Positions 62,402 through 64,000 of a DNA stretch of 64,000 nucleotides are shown here, in pieces. The position numbers were made by a program, and so were the translations under genes. The stretch comes from Cymodocea nodosa (Eukaryota; Streptophyta; Magnoliopsida; Alismatales; Cymodoceaceae): positions 13,364,501 through 13,428,500 of the forward strand of contig CM072344.1 of assembly GCA_036874045.1 (NCBI GenBank), in the 5' to 3' direction. Each line of letters opens with the position of its first letter. The first letter of the stretch is position 1. The notes below the pieces were generated by a model. The model had not been told where the DNA came from. It saw only the letters and a list, made by a program, of their open reading frames with translations, and searched no databases.

Positions 62402-62618
62402 CTTTGGCACCGTCTCCTTTTCTGTCCTCCACATCCTCCTCGTCACTAATGCCCCCAGCAGAAAAGACATCCACCGCATCCTTCACTTCTTCTTCGATTT
62501 CCTCTTCTTCCTCTACCTCCTCTTCTTCCTCAATTTCCTCTTCTTCCTCTACCTCCTCTTCGACCTCTTCCTCCTCACTGGCATCAGAATCGGTGAGAGA
62601 CTGCGAAGCAGGCGGCAT
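62402..62618 (-). CDS. Proposed exon 1 of the FES1-like gene: acidic N terminus
   Basis: Read on the minus strand from the ATG at 62,618 (context CTATCATGCC, with A at -3) the exon gives 72 codons plus one base. It starts MPPASQSLTDSDASEEEE and continues with a long Glu/Val tract, then ISDEEDVEDRKGDGAKG, ending at AAAG/GTTTGC. A longer open frame to 62,675 would need a TTG start and is not preferred. The Glu tract is encoded by a GAG/GAA-type repeat (about 62,480-62,575). The phase matches the 26,088 acceptor exactly. An acidic N terminus fits my memory of FES1-like proteins but is not proof. If it does not splice to 26,088 it would be the first exon of an unknown acidic nuclear protein. The plus-strand Ser-rich open frames here are its antisense shadow. 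Confidence 0.65.
62480..62575 (-). repeat. Coding GAG/GAA trinucleotide-type repeat
   Basis: Imperfect GAG, GAA and GTA codons on the minus strand encode the Glu-rich tract of the proposed exon 1. A repeating EEEE-V/I-EEE pattern with a hexameric to octameric rhythm suggests growth by slippage. Confidence 0.85.
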
Positions 62619-62880
62619 GATAGCGTGACAGCACGGATCGTTTTCCGCTGGTCTACCACCGTCGGCGGCCACCAAGCGTTCGTCGTCCTGCGGCGGCGCT
62701 CATTAGATCGTCTCAACTGGAAGGGGAGTCACACTTCGTAGATCACCTTCCCGGATTCCGCCTGGGTTCGAGCTGCTCTCTAGGGATTTCCTCCGCAGGA
62801 TTTTTCCATCTCTCTCTTGACGACGGTTGTAATGTTTTTGCATAGTCCTCGCCACACTCATTTCATTCCAATGTAACCAG
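62619..62880 (-). promoter_or_regulatory. Likely 5' UTR and core promoter side of the acidic exon
   Basis: GC-richer sequence directly upstream (minus strand) of the ATG at 62,618, falling off to AT-rich DNA beyond about 62,880. That is the usual pattern of a plant 5' UTR and proximal promoter. No convincing TATA box was seen, so the transcription start is not placed. Confidence 0.4.
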
Positions 62881-64000
62881 GAAGCTTATGTTTCAAATGG
62901 AAAGTAATTTAAAATTTTAAAAAATAATACATATATTGTTTGTTGTTTCATTTATTCTTTACTGTTTCAAATTAGTCCAATTGTAGTTAAAATTTTAAAA
63001 ATAAAAGTATTCCTTAAGTTTCTGGTTTACTTTTAAAAGTAAAAAAACAAAATTATTTTGAAGTCATATTTTTTATAACTTCTAAAATATATGTGCAAAT
63101 AACTGATTATGTTTTACTAATATATATATTTAGTTCCAACGTACATTTTTTAAATATATGAACAAGTAAAATAAAAGCTTTTCATTAGTTGTAATCATAA
63201 TCTAATAACGGTTTTTTTTCATATATTGTGAGACAATCTTCTTAGTATCATTAATCTTTCGATACTGCTTCTCGTGACGTCCATTGCTATGCTAATAAAT
63301 TTACGTATGTCTGTTGTCATCTTAGGCATCGTTAGTCACAAATTTCAACGAATATTTTTTAAGTAAAAGATGATGCCTTGAAACTTTTTTTTGTTAAAAT
63401 CTTAGTAATTCTTCTTCTTCTTTTGTTGAATCGAAGTTTAAAATAAAATTAAAAAATTTATAATAATTAAAAAAGTTAGAAAAAAATTAAAAATAAAAAG
63501 AATGAAAATTTTTCTTAAAATATAAGTATTATGAAGTTAAAAAATAATTATTAGATTATTTTGATTAAAAAATTATATTCTAATTCTGAAGATTCTTTTT
63601 AACACAAATCTTTTCTAAGAATCTTGACTTTCTAATATATATATACAAATATTTTAGATTTTTTCAATACTCTGAATTTTTTGAAATTTTAATTTTTATA
63701 CTTTTTAACGTACATAAACATTTCCTCTTTAGGTATATCTCATCGAGAAGAAAAGGTCAAATAAGCAATTAAAATTCAAATAAAAAGTTAATGTTGCTCT
63801 TCCCCTTTAGATCATTTCTCCATCTTCTGATAGCGGTGACTTTTGGATCAGCATATTAGCTCATGTTGGCATCTCCAGCACATGTTGATTCCATTTTGAC
63901 TGCATCTCGTGTAAAATATCAATGTCTTTTACCTACAGTTAAATTTTCTAATCTGAAAAGAAGCAAAATTAACGATGCTAACAAAATATCAAGTAGATGT
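62881..64000. other. AT-rich intergenic sequence
   Basis: Low-complexity A/T runs; no gene or repeat recognised. Confidence 0.4.

Noticed and set aside
62619-62675. Longer N terminus for the acidic exon
   Set aside because: The extended frame begins with TTG; the first ATG in the frame is at 62,618 and has better context.
62301-62741. Plus-strand open frames, one Ser-rich and one Phe/Leu-rich
   Set aside because: They are antisense to the Glu-rich repeat of the minus-strand exon; Ser and Phe/Leu runs are what a GAG/GAA repeat gives on the other strand.

Overview
This window reads as flowering-plant nuclear DNA. The evidence is an intronless AP2/ERF gene with an EAR repressor motif, a multi-exon CCCH zinc-finger gene of the FRIGIDA-ESSENTIAL 1 (FES1)-like type, and AT-rich intergenic DNA holding plant-type L1 and RTE LINEs, Ty1-copia and Ty3-gypsy relics, a PIF/Harbinger relic and small AT-rich MITE-like repeats. 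The very GC-rich ERF gene inside AT-rich surroundings would suit a monocot, but the sequence does not settle the lineage. There is no bacterial content, CRISPR array or operon.

Layout. 0.3-1.0 kb: ERF gene (+). 1.0-23.8 kb: intergenic DNA with an L1 fragment (about 3.1-4.4 kb), a 44-bp minisatellite split in two (5.8-6.8 kb), microsatellites, MITE-like repeats, a SINE-like sequence, a minus-strand RTE fragment (17.2-18.0 kb), an old copia fragment (18.2-19.7 kb) and a PIF/Harbinger relic (20.4-21.7 kb). 23.9-26.1 kb: the four 3' exons of the CCCH gene on the minus strand. 26.1-62.4 kb: a retroelement-rich stretch. 62.4-62.6 kb: a minus-strand acidic exon whose ATG, splice donor and codon phase fit the 26,088 acceptor of the CCCH gene exactly. 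62.6-64.0 kb: the likely 5' UTR and promoter side, then AT-rich DNA.

The main inference is that 23.9-62.6 kb is one gene. It would encode about 700 aa in five exons, with a first intron of 36,313 bp made mostly of nested transposable elements. Its layers can be separated by target-site duplications. An L1 LINE (LINE A, 33,310-49,366) lies in an LTR-like repeat. A Ty1-copia element (38,289-43,490, 5-bp duplication AAGGG) lies in LINE A. A second L1 (LINE B, 43,708-48,526, 9-bp duplication) also lies in LINE A. On one side is a chromodomain-bearing Ty3-gypsy relic (27,672 to about 33,123); on the other are an RTE LINE (52.5-55.0 kb) and a truncated copia relic (55.75-58.09 kb). All six retroelements with coding sequence in the interval run on the plus strand, antisense to the host gene.

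No new enzymatic or defence system was seen. The most interesting structure is the giant, layered first intron. Several GC-rich islands (7.8-8.1, 10.0-10.9, 14.0-14.7, 50.4-51.3 kb) remain unexplained.
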